This document shows, one piece after another, positions 8,393 to 16,301 of a stretch of 64,000 nucleotides of DNA (its first letter is position 1; every line of letters begins with the position of its first letter). The stretch is taken from contig JACQZR010000222.1 in NCBI GenBank assembly GCA_016213775.1, forward strand, positions 62,001 through 126,000. Reading direction: 5' to 3'. The notes beneath the pieces are model-generated. The model made no database searches, was not told the origin of the DNA, and worked only from the letters and a program-made list of their open reading frames with translations. A program made the position numbers and the translations under genes. The stretch comes from Acidobacteriota bacterium. Its GTDB lineage: Bacteria > Acidobacteriota > Terriglobia > Bryobacterales > Bryobacteraceae.

Positions 8393-8761
8393 TCAAGGGT
8401 GGGCCAGCAAGAGATCTATCTGATCGCAGAGCATTTTTGGCACGTAGGGTTTCGGAAGGAAAGCGATGCGGGCGGTTTCGGGGAGTTGGAGAGAACCGAT
8501 TTCCATGAGACTGCCGCTGGAGATGAGGACGGGCATGCCCGGGGCACGCAGCAGGACGCCATCGAGCAGCTCCATGCCGGTCATATCAGGAAGCCAGTGA
8601 TCGAGGACAGCGATGTCGAAACCGGACTCGGAGGAGTCGAGCGCGAGGAGGCCAGCGCCACCCGTGCCGCAACAGGTAACGTGATGGCCCACCCGCGAGA
8701 GGAAAGTCTCCAGGAGGCGGAGGAGGGCCGGCTCATCGTCGACTACCAGTATGCGGGGCAT
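8393..8761 (-). CDS. single-domain response regulator receiver
   Basis: A 122-residue stand-alone receiver starting MPRILVVDDEPALLRLLE. The acidic pair (Asp8, Asp9), the phospho-acceptor in AVLDHWLPDMTG, the conserved Ser in LISSGS and the lysine in LPKPYVP are all present, so it should be phosphorylatable. There is no output domain, so it probably acts by protein contact, as CheY-like or phosphorelay intermediates do. ATG 8761 is only four bases after the stop of the upstream barrel gene, which sets the start and suggests a two-gene operon. No cognate kinase is adjacent; the nearest is the NarX-like kinase at 12.4-13.8 kb. Confidence 0.85.
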   Translation of the reverse strand: MPRILVVDDEPALLRLLETFLSRVGHHVTCCGTGGAGLLALDSSESGFDIAVLDHWLPDMTGMELLDGVLLRAPGMPVLISSGSLMEIGSLQLPETARIAFLPKPYVPKMLCDQIDLLLAHP

Positions 8762-8765
8762 GCGG

Positions 8766-10145
8766 TTACTTAGGCCAGAGTCCGAAGCTGCCGGGGCGGA
8801 AGTCGATGCCGGCGTTGAGGCGGGTGGACCAGCGATTGAACTGGCTGGACCCGACACCAATCCTGCGTTCCTGAGCCCCGAGGGTAAAGCTGGCATAATC
8901 GGTGAGGCGGTAGGAGGCGTTAACGCCCCCGGCCAATGTCTGGAAGCTTCCGCCATAGGAACCGGCGCCGGTGGTATTTGACCAATAGGCGGAGGTCGAC
9001 AGGTGCAGGCGGGAGGTGACAACGCGGCTATAGGTGGCGGTAAAGTTTTCCAACTTACCAGCGAGAGTAACTCCGTTACCGATGCTAGGACCACGGTTGT
9101 AGCCTATAGAGAAATCCGACTTACGCATTGTGTGGAGGATGGTGAGGGAACCGATGCTGAAGTAGTTAATGCTATGGAAGGCTTCGCGCCCGACGAGCTG
9201 GCCCAACAATTCGGCGACGACCGGATCCAGATTGACCTGGCGAACTCCGGTAAGTTCGAGGCGCATGGCTCCCAGACTGGCGGCAACACTCCAGCGCCGG
9301 CCGATGTTTCTTGATAGCTGCACGGAAAGAGACTGGATATTGGAATCGCCAAATACACGAGGGAATTCAAGCTTCATGTAATTGAAGCCCGCGCCAATGG
9401 AAGTGTTGCGGCTTATCCGGCGCACAAAATCGCCGTTGGCGCGAACGCCATTTGTTCCGATCAGGATTGTGGAACGGCGCCGCATGGACAAAACACCGCC
9501 CCCGAGACTGACGGAACTGCGGGGAGATAACTGCCGGGCATAGCGGCCGGAGAAGTCAGCGTAGTAGAGACGATTGTCGAAAATGTCGTTCAAGGGCGTG
9601 GTGAGGAAGGCAGGATCATAACCGGTGGCGTAACCGAAGTTGCTGCCGAGGGCGCGGGAAGTGGTACCGCCGACGCCGCTAAACTGGAGGGCTCCCCTGC
9701 GGCCCAACTGTTGGGTGTAATTCAACGCGAGGTAGTGGTCGGAGCCGTCGAAGTAGGAATTGCCGGTGTAGTGGCGAAAATTACCACCGTAATCGAGACC
9801 AAGCCGGCGGCGCTTCCAGGTCTTGGTGCCATATGCGCCGACGACCACCTCAACGCCCAGGAGCGCACCGGAGTCGGCGATGTTCCCCTGCTGGTCGAGA
9901 CCGACCGCGGTGATGCCGGTATCATAGGTGCCGCTGACGCTGGCGAAGGCAGTGAGGGAGACAGTCTCGCTGCCCCGTTGACCGGCGCGGCCCAACCCCC
10001 TGCTGGCAACGGCGGGACCGCCGTAGCCAGGTATACTCGGAACCTGGCCAAAAAGGGGAACGGGTTCCAAGAGCAGGACGGCAACACCAAGACACACCAG
10101 GACTTTGCAGATCACGCCAAATCTCCCATTCTTCCAGTATCGCAT
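8766..10145 (-). CDS. outer-membrane beta-barrel protein
   Basis: From ATG 10145, preceded by a good GAGGGA ribosome site, this encodes 459 residues. The start MRYWKNGRFGVICKVLVCLG leads into a hydrophobic segment ending at LFGQ, a likely signal peptide. The rest consists of repeated amphipathic strands with Tyr, Ser and Gly (for example HYLALNYTQQLGRRG, TATYSRVVTSRLHLSTSAYW), consistent with a barrel of many strands. Similar proteins accompany polysaccharide or exosortase clusters in related bacteria, but I cannot assign a substrate. It is followed after four bases by the single-domain receiver. An upstream extension to 10241 is open but lacks a ribosome site. Confidence 0.75.
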   Translation of the reverse strand: MRYWKNGRFGVICKVLVCLGVAVLLLEPVPLFGQVPSIPGYGGPAVASRGLGRAGQRGSETVSLTAFASVSGTYDTGITAVGLDQQGNIADSGALLGVEVVVGAYGTKTWKRRRLGLDYGGNFRHYTGNSYFDGSDHYLALNYTQQLGRRGALQFSGVGGTTSRALGSNFGYATGYDPAFLTTPLNDIFDNRLYYADFSGRYARQLSPRSSVSLGGGVLSMRRRSTILIGTNGVRANGDFVRRISRNTSIGAGFNYMKLEFPRVFGDSNIQSLSVQLSRNIGRRWSVAASLGAMRLELTGVRQVNLDPVVAELLGQLVGREAFHSINYFSIGSLTILHTMRKSDFSIGYNRGPSIGNGVTLAGKLENFTATYSRVVTSRLHLSTSAYWSNTTGAGSYGGSFQTLAGGVNASYRLTDYASFTLGAQERRIGVGSSQFNRWSTRLNAGIDFRPGSFGLWPK

Positions 10146-10603
10146 GATTCCCTCAGACGCTTGCGCGGGTATGGATGTGTGCCCGCAAAGTAGTTCTGTA
10201 CAAGTGCAAACGCTGTAGGGTAAGATAACTGAGCACACCACATCCCATTAGACAGTAACTTAGAAGAAAGTCCGCCAGATACATGAACCGATACGAGTTG
10301 CTGCGCAAATGCCAAGGCGCGGCTCTGCTCCTGCAAGACGCCCGGAAGAAGTTGGACCAGGCGAACCGGCATCTGAACGTGCCCGTCCGAAAAACAGCCG
10401 GAATAGCGTATGAACCGCATAATCAGCAAGTTGAGACCGCCAGAGAGAACGATCGGAAGGTATCCGTAATTACTATCGGCAGGATTGTCCAATCGGCTTA
10501 GCAGCTTGTGGCAGAAGTCACAAAAATCCCGCTTTGCTGACGTGCGCGGCTCGGTTAAGGAGCGGGGCCGGGTTTGGCGGAGCAGTCAGGTAGGGGAGTT
10601 CAG
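10146..10603. other. 458-bp divergent intergenic region, no gene called
   Basis: This stretch separates the minus-strand barrel gene from the plus-strand methyltransferase and must hold both promoters. Short open frames exist on both strands (10283-10501 plus, 10112-10492 minus), but they overlap each other and carry no family signature. No tRNA, repeat or hairpin with a T-run was seen, and I could not name promoter boxes with confidence. Confidence 0.5.
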
Positions 10604-11254
10604 ATGTCGCGTGAATCGGCCCGGGCACTGGCCCGGTTGCACCTGGAACGAGGCGAGCCACTTGGATGGTTTGAGCCGTTGTACCGCCAACATCGTGACA
10701 CGCCGTGGGAGATTCCGTGGGCGGATGCGAAATCGAATCTGAATCTGACGGAATGGCTGGAAAGCGAGAGGCCCGCCACGGGCGAGGCGCTGGTGGTCGG
10801 ATGCGGATTAGGAGACGATGCGTGCGAGTTGGAAGCGCGCGGGTTTGCCGTGACCGCGTTCGACGTTTCGCCCACTGCGATTGAGATGTGCCGGGCGAGG
10901 TTTCCGGAGTCTGGCGTGAGCTGGGTTGTGGCGGATTTGTTCCATCTTCCGGGCGAGTGGCGGCGGCGGTTCCCGTTGGTGATTTCGCTGAACACACTGC
11001 AAGTACTGCCGGAGGAGTCGCTGCGACGGGCGGCGTTGGAGTGCATACTCGAACCCGTAGAGGCTGGCGGCAGCGCGCTGGTGATCGTGCGCGGGCGCGA
11101 GGAAGCCGACGCACAAGGCCTGCTGCCGTGGCCGCTGCTGCGGAGGGAACTCGATCCGCCCGAAGACATGGAGTTTACGCGTTTCGACGACTACTTGGAC
11201 AAGGAGGATCCTCCGGTGCGCCGGTTTCGCGTCCAATACAGACGGCTGCGGTGA
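10604..11254 (+). CDS. class I SAM-dependent methyltransferase
   Basis: A 216-residue Rossmann-fold methyltransferase. ATG 10604 follows a GGGGAG ribosome site at 10593-10598. Motif I is VVGCGLGDDA (64-73), with the acidic ribose-binding residue in TAFDVSP (84-90) and a later VVADLFHLP segment. The opening, WFEPLYRQHRDTPWEIPWAD, resembles bacterial thiopurine/TPMT-like or small-molecule methyltransferases in which a short cap precedes the core. The natural acceptor is unknown. It stands alone between a divergent barrel gene and a convergent DUF6526-like gene, so context does not help. Confidence 0.85.
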   Translation: MSRESARALARLHLERGEPLGWFEPLYRQHRDTPWEIPWADAKSNLNLTEWLESERPATGEALVVGCGLGDDACELEARGFAVTAFDVSPTAIEMCRARFPESGVSWVVADLFHLPGEWRRRFPLVISLNTLQVLPEESLRRAALECILEPVEAGGSALVIVRGREEADAQGLLPWPLLRRELDPPEDMEFTRFDDYLDKEDPPVRRFRVQYRRLR

Positions 11255-11271
11255 ATTGGGGACGGCGCCTT

Positions 11272-11706
11272 TCAGATGCGGTAATAGTCACCGCGCCAGT
11301 TCCTGATCGACTCCTTGATCAACTTGGGGTCCATTTGGGACTCCGCAGCCTTTTTCGCCAGATCCGCAAACTCCGCGTCCGGTGCAAATCGTAGAGCGAC
11401 TATCTGCTTCACACTCAAGCGCGGATCCAGCAGCTTCCCCGTCAGAACAAAATGCCTCAGATTCTCCTCTGCGCGAATTGCACGGTCCTGCGCCTTCAAC
11501 GCATAGACGCGCGTAATCAACTGCAGAACGAGCATGGACAGAAGGGCCACAAACAGCAGCGACGCGCTGTAGAGCCCCTGATGGGTGTCGAGTGTCTTCT
11601 TCAGATTGACACCCGCGCCCACGACGCTCAACAACAGCACCGGGAAAAGCACAAAGTGAAACGCAGGGTCGAACCGTGCGTGGTTTTTGAAATTCTGTCC
11701 GCTCAT
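11272..11706 (-). CDS. DUF6526-like small membrane protein
   Basis: A 144-residue membrane protein with two predicted helices, about residues 16-34 and 45-64, followed by a soluble C-terminal part (ENLRHFVLTGKLLDPRLSVKQIVALRFAPDAEF). The pattern matches a family known mainly from Acidobacteriota and annotated DUF6526; no function is established. It is the last gene of a probable four-gene unit: it starts 12 bases after the NarL-like regulator stops. That position makes a role in signalling or envelope sensing a reasonable guess, though only a guess. Confidence 0.7.
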   Translation of the reverse strand: MSGQNFKNHARFDPAFHFVLFPVLLLSVVGAGVNLKKTLDTHQGLYSASLLFVALLSMLVLQLITRVYALKAQDRAIRAEENLRHFVLTGKLLDPRLSVKQIVALRFAPDAEFADLAKKAAESQMDPKLIKESIRNWRGDYYRI

Positions 11707-11718
11707 GAATGCATGCTC

Positions 11719-12369
11719 CTAAGAGATGATACCCTTCCGGACGGCGTAAAGGATCAACTCCGGCACGGTGTGCAGATTGAGCTTCTGCATGATGTGGGTG
11801 CGGTGCGTCTCCACGGTGTAGAGACTGAGGTTCAACAACGCGGCGACATCCTTGTTGGAACGGCCCTCGGCGATCAACTGCAGCACTTCCCTCTCGCGCG
11901 CGGTGAGCAGTTCGTAACTATCCTCCTCGCCGCGGTGCTGGAGTTGCCTGACATAATCCTCGAGTAGAATGCGGCTCACCGCCGGGGAGAAGAACGACTT
12001 CCCTTCCCGCATGGAACGGATGGCGTTGATGAGATCGGCCTCAGCGGAATCCTTCAACAGGTAGCCGCGTGCACCGGCTTTGAGGGCGCGCAATACGTAA
12101 CTCTCATCGGAGTGCATGCTCAACACCACCACGCAGATGTCGGGCGATTTGGCGAGTATCTGGCGGGTGGCCTCAATGCCGTTCATCGCGCTCATCGCCA
12201 CATCCATGATGATGATGTCGGGCTGTAGCGATTCGGCCATGGCAATTGCCTGCCTCCCGTCGCTGGCTTCACCGGTTACATCAATGTCTTCCTGACGCTC
12301 CAGGAGGGCGCGCAGTCCGGCCCTCATGACTGTGTGGTCATCCACCAGCAGAACGCGAATACGTTTCAC
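11719..12369 (-). CDS. NarL/FixJ-type response regulator
   Basis: A 216-residue two-domain regulator. The receiver (1-120) has acidic residues Asp10/Asp11, phospho-acceptor Asp56 in IIIMDVAMS, and the lysine in YLLKDS (about 106). A LuxR-type helix-turn-helix follows at about 150-210 (LLTAREREVLQLIAEG ... NKDVAALLNLS ... VETHRTHIMQKL), which binds DNA. Its ATG overlaps the end of the histidine kinase gene by four bases, so the two form a translationally coupled kinase-regulator pair. The target genes are unknown; the downstream DUF6526-like gene and the unit itself are candidates. Confidence 0.93.
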   Translation of the reverse strand: MKRIRVLLVDDHTVMRAGLRALLERQEDIDVTGEASDGRQAIAMAESLQPDIIIMDVAMSAMNGIEATRQILAKSPDICVVVLSMHSDESYVLRALKAGARGYLLKDSAEADLINAIRSMREGKSFFSPAVSRILLEDYVRQLQHRGEEDSYELLTAREREVLQLIAEGRSNKDVAALLNLSLYTVETHRTHIMQKLNLHTVPELILYAVRKGIIS

Positions 12370-13766
12370 GCGGGAACCCCTTCCACGAGTGGCTCCGGCA
12401 ATGGCAGTTCCACCTGCACCAAGGTTCCTTTGCCGGGAGCAGACTCCACCCTGGCACGACCTCCGAAATGGCGCGCCCGTTCCTCAATACCCAACAGCCC
12501 CAGTCCTTTTTCAGAGGTGGGGTTGAAGCCCTTGCCGTTATCCTGAATCGCTACCAGGACTCGGCCCGATTCATTGCGCACAAAGACGCTGACGTGAGTG
12601 GCATCGGCATGGCGGGCTACGTTATTCAACGCCTCTTGCACGACGCGGTAGATGCAGGTGTTGACGGGATCGGGCAAAGAATCGGCAATCTCGGAGGCCT
12701 TGACCTCGACTTCCACGGCATGCCTGCGCAAGAACTCACGCGCCTGCCATCGCAAGGCCGGGACCAGTCCAAAATCGTCGAGCATGGATGGCCGCAGCAA
12801 GAGCGACATGTTGCGCACCACCTGGAGACTGCCTTCGGCGAGCCGGCGAATGGAGCGCAGATTGTCCAACAGACGCGGATTGTCTTTTCCAGCGGCGGCG
12901 GTGGCGTTGCCGACGTCAACGAGCAACGCGGACAAGGATTGTCCCACTTCGTCGTGCAGCTCGCGGGAAATGCCGCGCCGCTCTTCTTCCTGCGCGGCGA
13001 CAATCCCAGCCGATAATGTTTCCAGTTCGGCTCTGGCCTGGCTAATCTCGAGGTAGCGCACGGCAAGGTCTCGCTCCAAGCGCAGAATGTAGATGCTGGT
13101 GAGCAAGCACAGTATGCCTCCGAGCGCCACAGCGATCACGGTGTTCACCACCATCCGCTGCCGCACCTCGCGGGCAATGTCGGCGAACTGCACATCGGAA
13201 GCGCGCAGCCGCATCTCATTCAGGCGCCCCAACTCATCGGCGACCTCGAGCAACTGCAACCTCGCGGGGAACACGTACTGCTGGAGATAAGTGAAGCCGT
13301 CTCTCTTGCGGCGAACGTGGTCCCACTCCAGGACGGGCATCACCACTTTCCAGTACTTTTCATGGGTTTCCTCAAACTGCAGCAAAGCGGGGCGGTCCTC
13401 GCGCGGCATCACAGCGCGGTAGTCGCGAATGGTCGTCTTCATCTCCGCGCTCTGCCGCAACAGCGTAGCCAATGACTGCTCGGCCGTGGTGGGATTGGGG
13501 TCCAGAAGGTAGTCGCGCAGATTGGTGCCCATCGAAAAGAAGGTGAGACGGAGGCGGTCCAACAAACGGTCGTTTTCGAGGAATTGGCGGTCACTCTCAA
13601 TGGTGGCGACCTGGAGATGATTCAAGCCCCGTATGAGGTGGACGCTGGCGAAGATCAGCAAACTCAGCATTGCGCCAAAGCCACAGATCAGCGCCACCCG
13701 TGTCGCTTTGCGAAAACGGGTCAGCCGCACTTCCGGGCGCGGCCGCGAATCTGGAGCGAGTAGCAT
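12366..13766 (-). CDS. NarX-like sensor histidine kinase
   Basis: A 466-residue membrane kinase. Two membrane helices (about 24-46 and 206-229) enclose an extracytoplasmic helical domain of about 160 residues that resembles four-helix-bundle chemoreceptor-type sensors. The cytoplasmic part has a short coiled linker, a HisKA_3 domain with phospho-acceptor His271 in SRELHDEVGQ, and an ATPase domain with the N box (NNVARHAD), DNGKGFNP and a GLGLLGIEERA G2 box. This is the architecture of NarX/DegS-type kinases that partner NarL-type regulators, and such a regulator overlaps it downstream. Six bases upstream is a degenerate receiver gene. The sensed ligand is not evident. Confidence 0.93.
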   Translation of the reverse strand: MLLAPDSRPRPEVRLTRFRKATRVALICGFGAMLSLLIFASVHLIRGLNHLQVATIESDRQFLENDRLLDRLRLTFFSMGTNLRDYLLDPNPTTAEQSLATLLRQSAEMKTTIRDYRAVMPREDRPALLQFEETHEKYWKVVMPVLEWDHVRRKRDGFTYLQQYVFPARLQLLEVADELGRLNEMRLRASDVQFADIAREVRQRMVVNTVIAVALGGILCLLTSIYILRLERDLAVRYLEISQARAELETLSAGIVAAQEEERRGISRELHDEVGQSLSALLVDVGNATAAAGKDNPRLLDNLRSIRRLAEGSLQVVRNMSLLLRPSMLDDFGLVPALRWQAREFLRRHAVEVEVKASEIADSLPDPVNTCIYRVVQEALNNVARHADATHVSVFVRNESGRVLVAIQDNGKGFNPTSEKGLGLLGIEERARHFGGRARVESAPGKGTLVQVELPLPEPLVEGVPA

Positions 13767-13772
13767 TCCTAA

Positions 13773-14225
13773 TTATTGTGGCTTGAATTGGTAGGAGACA
13801 TCGCGGGCTTCGGTCCCATCCAACCGGGCCTTGGAATCGGCACCGTGAACAATGCGCTGCAGGGACGGAGTTTCGATGGGAGCGCAGACCACGTCGAATG
13901 CGCCTCGTTCCAACAGGTCGATCCATTTGGAGCCGTCGAATTGCATCAGCACGGGCACCCAACAAGCGCCGGCTTCCGTCCGGCCCCATTCCGAGACGGC
14001 GCCGATCCAACCCGGGTCGTTGCCGCCCGCTTCGACGAGTAGCACGCGGGCGCCTTTTTCGGAGAGCAGTTGCCGCGCCTGCGGAAGGGAGTTCGCGGTG
14101 TAAAGCCTCAGCACGCGGGTTGCGGCACGCCGAACGGCTTCACGGCAGGGGAGGGTGTGCCAGAGAAACACGCAATCCACCGGCTCGGGGGTCTTGTCCG
14201 GATCGGAATGGCCATTAATGGACAT
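13773..14225 (-). CDS. degenerate receiver-like protein upstream of a histidine kinase
   Basis: From ATG 14225 (MSINGHSDPDK) this encodes 150 residues. The order of elements looks like a response-regulator receiver (VDCVFLWHT, then VLRLYTANSLPQARQLL, then ARVLLVEAGG), but the residue where the phospho-acceptor Asp should be is Glu65 or a following Gly. The lysine expected near the end (FDVVCAPIE) is replaced, and the N-terminal acidic pair is absent. It could be a pseudo-receiver that binds the kinase without being phosphorylated. It stops six bases before the kinase gene, and its divergent neighbour is the RraA-family gene. The longer frame up to 14483 would overlap that gene, so it was not used. 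Confidence 0.5.
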   Translation of the reverse strand: MSINGHSDPDKTPEPVDCVFLWHTLPCREAVRRAATRVLRLYTANSLPQARQLLSEKGARVLLVEAGGNDPGWIGAVSEWGRTEAGACWVPVLMQFDGSKWIDLLERGAFDVVCAPIETPSLQRIVHGADSKARLDGTEARDVSYQFKPQ

Positions 14226-14391
14226 CGCGCATTTCCCTGGCACTACCAGGGTAACGAAAGTGAACAGCATGCACGATACCGCCCAGCCTGTATCTTCCCG
14301 AAGTGGTGGCCGTGAGCAGGCGAAATACAAAATCGGCTGGATGGCGAGTTCCTGTGTTGGAGGGTATCGTTGAAAATACACTCCACGCTTT

Positions 14392-15072
14392 ATGTCTTCA
14401 ACTGGGATCATCGAAGTGCTCCGGCATCTGGATACATGCATCGTCTCCAACGCCATCGAATCGTTCGACAGGAGGCTGCGCAATGAGGGCTATACGAACC
14501 CAAGCATCCGGGCGCTGTTCCCGATGCAGCGTTCGATGGCAGGCTACGCCGCTACGTGCCGGTTTCGCACCTCAAGCCCCCCGCCAAAGAATCATCACTA
14601 CTTCGATCGAACCGATTGGTGGAACTTTCTGTTGGCGATCCCCGAACCACGAGTGGTTGTCTTTGAAGACGACGACCCGCGGCCGGGCCACGGCGCCATC
14701 CTGGGAGAGGTTCACGCACACATACTGCAGGCGATGGGTGTTGCGGGGGCTGTCACGAACGGATCTTTTCGGGATCTGAACGCCGTCGAGCAACTCGATT
14801 TTCCGCTGTTTGCCGGCTCGGTCTGTGTTTCGCACGCCTACGCGCACATCGTGGAAATCGGACAACCGGTCACGATCGGGGGTCTTCGAATCCGCTCCGG
14901 CGACCTGCTCCACGGCGACAGGCACGGGGTTCAAACGATCCCAAGGGATATCACGGATGCGCTTCCGGAAGCAGTGGAGCGAATCCAGACTCGCGAGCAG
15001 AATATCATACGCATCTGCAATTCCAGCAACTTCTCCCTCGATGAACTGAAAGAGGCGGTATCAGCCCTATGA
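14392..15072 (+). CDS. RraA-family protein (demethylmenaquinone-methyltransferase-like fold)
   Basis: A 226-residue member of the RraA/HMG-aldolase family. It keeps the central AVTNGSFRDLNAVEQLDFPLFA stretch (with the Arg-Asp pair that coordinates metal in aldolase members) and the GDLLHGDRHGVQTIP signature. Some family members cleave 4-hydroxy-4-methyl-2-oxoglutarate or decarboxylate oxaloacetate; RraA itself binds RNase E. Here the N-terminal part (LRHLDTCIVSNAIESFDRRLRNEG) matches the larger hydroxyacid-aldolase group rather than the short RraA proteins. Its stop overlaps the start of the RND adaptor gene by four bases, so it is the first gene of an efflux operon. That partnership is unexpected and may reveal the pump substrate. 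Confidence 0.8.
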   Translation: MSSTGIIEVLRHLDTCIVSNAIESFDRRLRNEGYTNPSIRALFPMQRSMAGYAATCRFRTSSPPPKNHHYFDRTDWWNFLLAIPEPRVVVFEDDDPRPGHGAILGEVHAHILQAMGVAGAVTNGSFRDLNAVEQLDFPLFAGSVCVSHAYAHIVEIGQPVTIGGLRIRSGDLLHGDRHGVQTIPRDITDALPEAVERIQTREQNIIRICNSSNFSLDELKEAVSAL

Positions 15073-16301
15073 CACAGTCTTCCGGACTCCCCACACGCTG
15101 TACACCACGGCTGGCGGCCGGCGCCGCCGTACTATGCATTCTCATCACGGGGTGCCAGCGTGGAAAGGTCGCCGCCGATTCGACACCAACGGCGACGCCG
15201 CCCGTAGTCGCCGCGGCCAAAGCGGAAATCTCCGATCTGCGCCGCTCCATCATTCTCACCGCCGAGTTCCGCCCATTTCAGGAAGTGAATGTAATGGCGA
15301 AGGTGACCGGCTACATCAAGAAACTCCACGTCGACGTCGGGGACCGCATCCAGCCAGGGCAGATGATCGCGGAGTTGGAAATCCCTGAAATGCTGGATGA
15401 CCAGGCGCGGGCAGACGCGGCCATCAAGCGCACCCAGGCCGAAGTGGAGCGATCGAGGGATGAACTCCGGCGCACCGAATCCGCGCATGAGATTGCCCAC
15501 ATCAGCTACAAGCGGCTAGCCGATGTGTTGAAGGCCCGGCCGGGTCTCGTCGCCCAGCAGGAAGTGGATAACGCACAGAATCGTGACCATGTCGCCGAAG
15601 CGCAGATCGCGTCATCCAAGTCGGCCCTGGCGGTAGCCGAAGAGCAGGTTCGCGTATCGCAGGCCGAGCGCGTCAAGTTGAACACGCTTTATGCCTACAG
15701 CAAGGTGCTGGCTCCCTTCGCCGGGGTTGTTACGAAACGTTACTCGGACACCGGGGCGATGATACTGGCTGGTTCTGCGTCGGCGACGCCGGTTGTCCAA
15801 CTCTGCCAAAACAACGTTCTGCGGCTGATCTTCCCGGTGCCGGAATCGGCGGTTTCACGGATTCGCCTTGGAACCACCGTCCAAGTGCGAGTGCCCACTC
15901 TGGATCGATCCTTCCCCGGCCGCGTGGCGCGCTACGCCGACAAGGTAGATCGCGCCACCCGCACCATGGACACGGAGGTGGATGTTCCGAATCCGAATCT
16001 GGTCCTCATCCCGGGAATGTATGCCGAGGTTTCGCTTGGCGTGGATGAGCGCAAGGGGGTGGTGGTGGTCCCGCTCCAATCGCTCGGCGGTTCCGAAGAC
16101 GCTCCCAACGTGATGGTGGTGAAAGGCGACGGCAGGCTGGAATTGCGAACCGTGGAAACCGGCCTTCAGGATTCGTCCCGCTCGGAAATCGTCAGTGGCC
16201 TGGAAGCCGGAGAGGTGGTGGTGAATGGGAGCCGCGGGAGACTCAACGCGGGGCAAACGGTCCAACCCAAGATCATCTCCCTCGAAGGAGACGTTAAATG
16301 A
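15069..16301 (+). CDS. RND efflux periplasmic adaptor (MFP), lipoprotein
   Basis: A 410-residue HlyD/AcrA-type adaptor that bridges the inner-membrane pump and the outer-membrane channel. The signal region ends in CILITGC, a lipobox (I-T-G-C), so it is probably lipid-anchored. A barrel-sandwich/lipoyl half-motif (VTGYIKKLHVDVGDRIQPGQ, about 80-100) is followed by an alpha-hairpin rich in Ala, Glu and Arg (about 110-210), the second lipoyl half (LAPFAGVVTKRYSDTGAMI), a beta-barrel (VPTLDRSFPGRVARYADKVD) and the membrane-proximal domain. It overlaps the preceding and following genes by four bases each (ATGA), implying tight translational coupling. Confidence 0.92.
   Translation: MTQSSGLPTRCTPRLAAGAAVLCILITGCQRGKVAADSTPTATPPVVAAAKAEISDLRRSIILTAEFRPFQEVNVMAKVTGYIKKLHVDVGDRIQPGQMIAELEIPEMLDDQARADAAIKRTQAEVERSRDELRRTESAHEIAHISYKRLADVLKARPGLVAQQEVDNAQNRDHVAEAQIASSKSALAVAEEQVRVSQAERVKLNTLYAYSKVLAPFAGVVTKRYSDTGAMILAGSASATPVVQLCQNNVLRLIFPVPESAVSRIRLGTTVQVRVPTLDRSFPGRVARYADKVDRATRTMDTEVDVPNPNLVLIPGMYAEVSLGVDERKGVVVVPLQSLGGSEDAPNVMVVKGDGRLELRTVETGLQDSSRSEIVSGLEAGEVVVNGSRGRLNAGQTVQPKIISLEGDVK

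Noticed and set aside
10112-10501. Small open frames on both strands in the intergenic region between the barrel gene and the methyltransferase
   Set aside because: They overlap each other on opposite strands, have no ribosome site and resemble no family, so I treated the stretch as non-coding.
14225-14483. Longer N-terminal extension of the degenerate receiver gene
   Set aside because: It would overlap the divergent RraA gene and lacks a ribosome site; ATG 14225 fits better.
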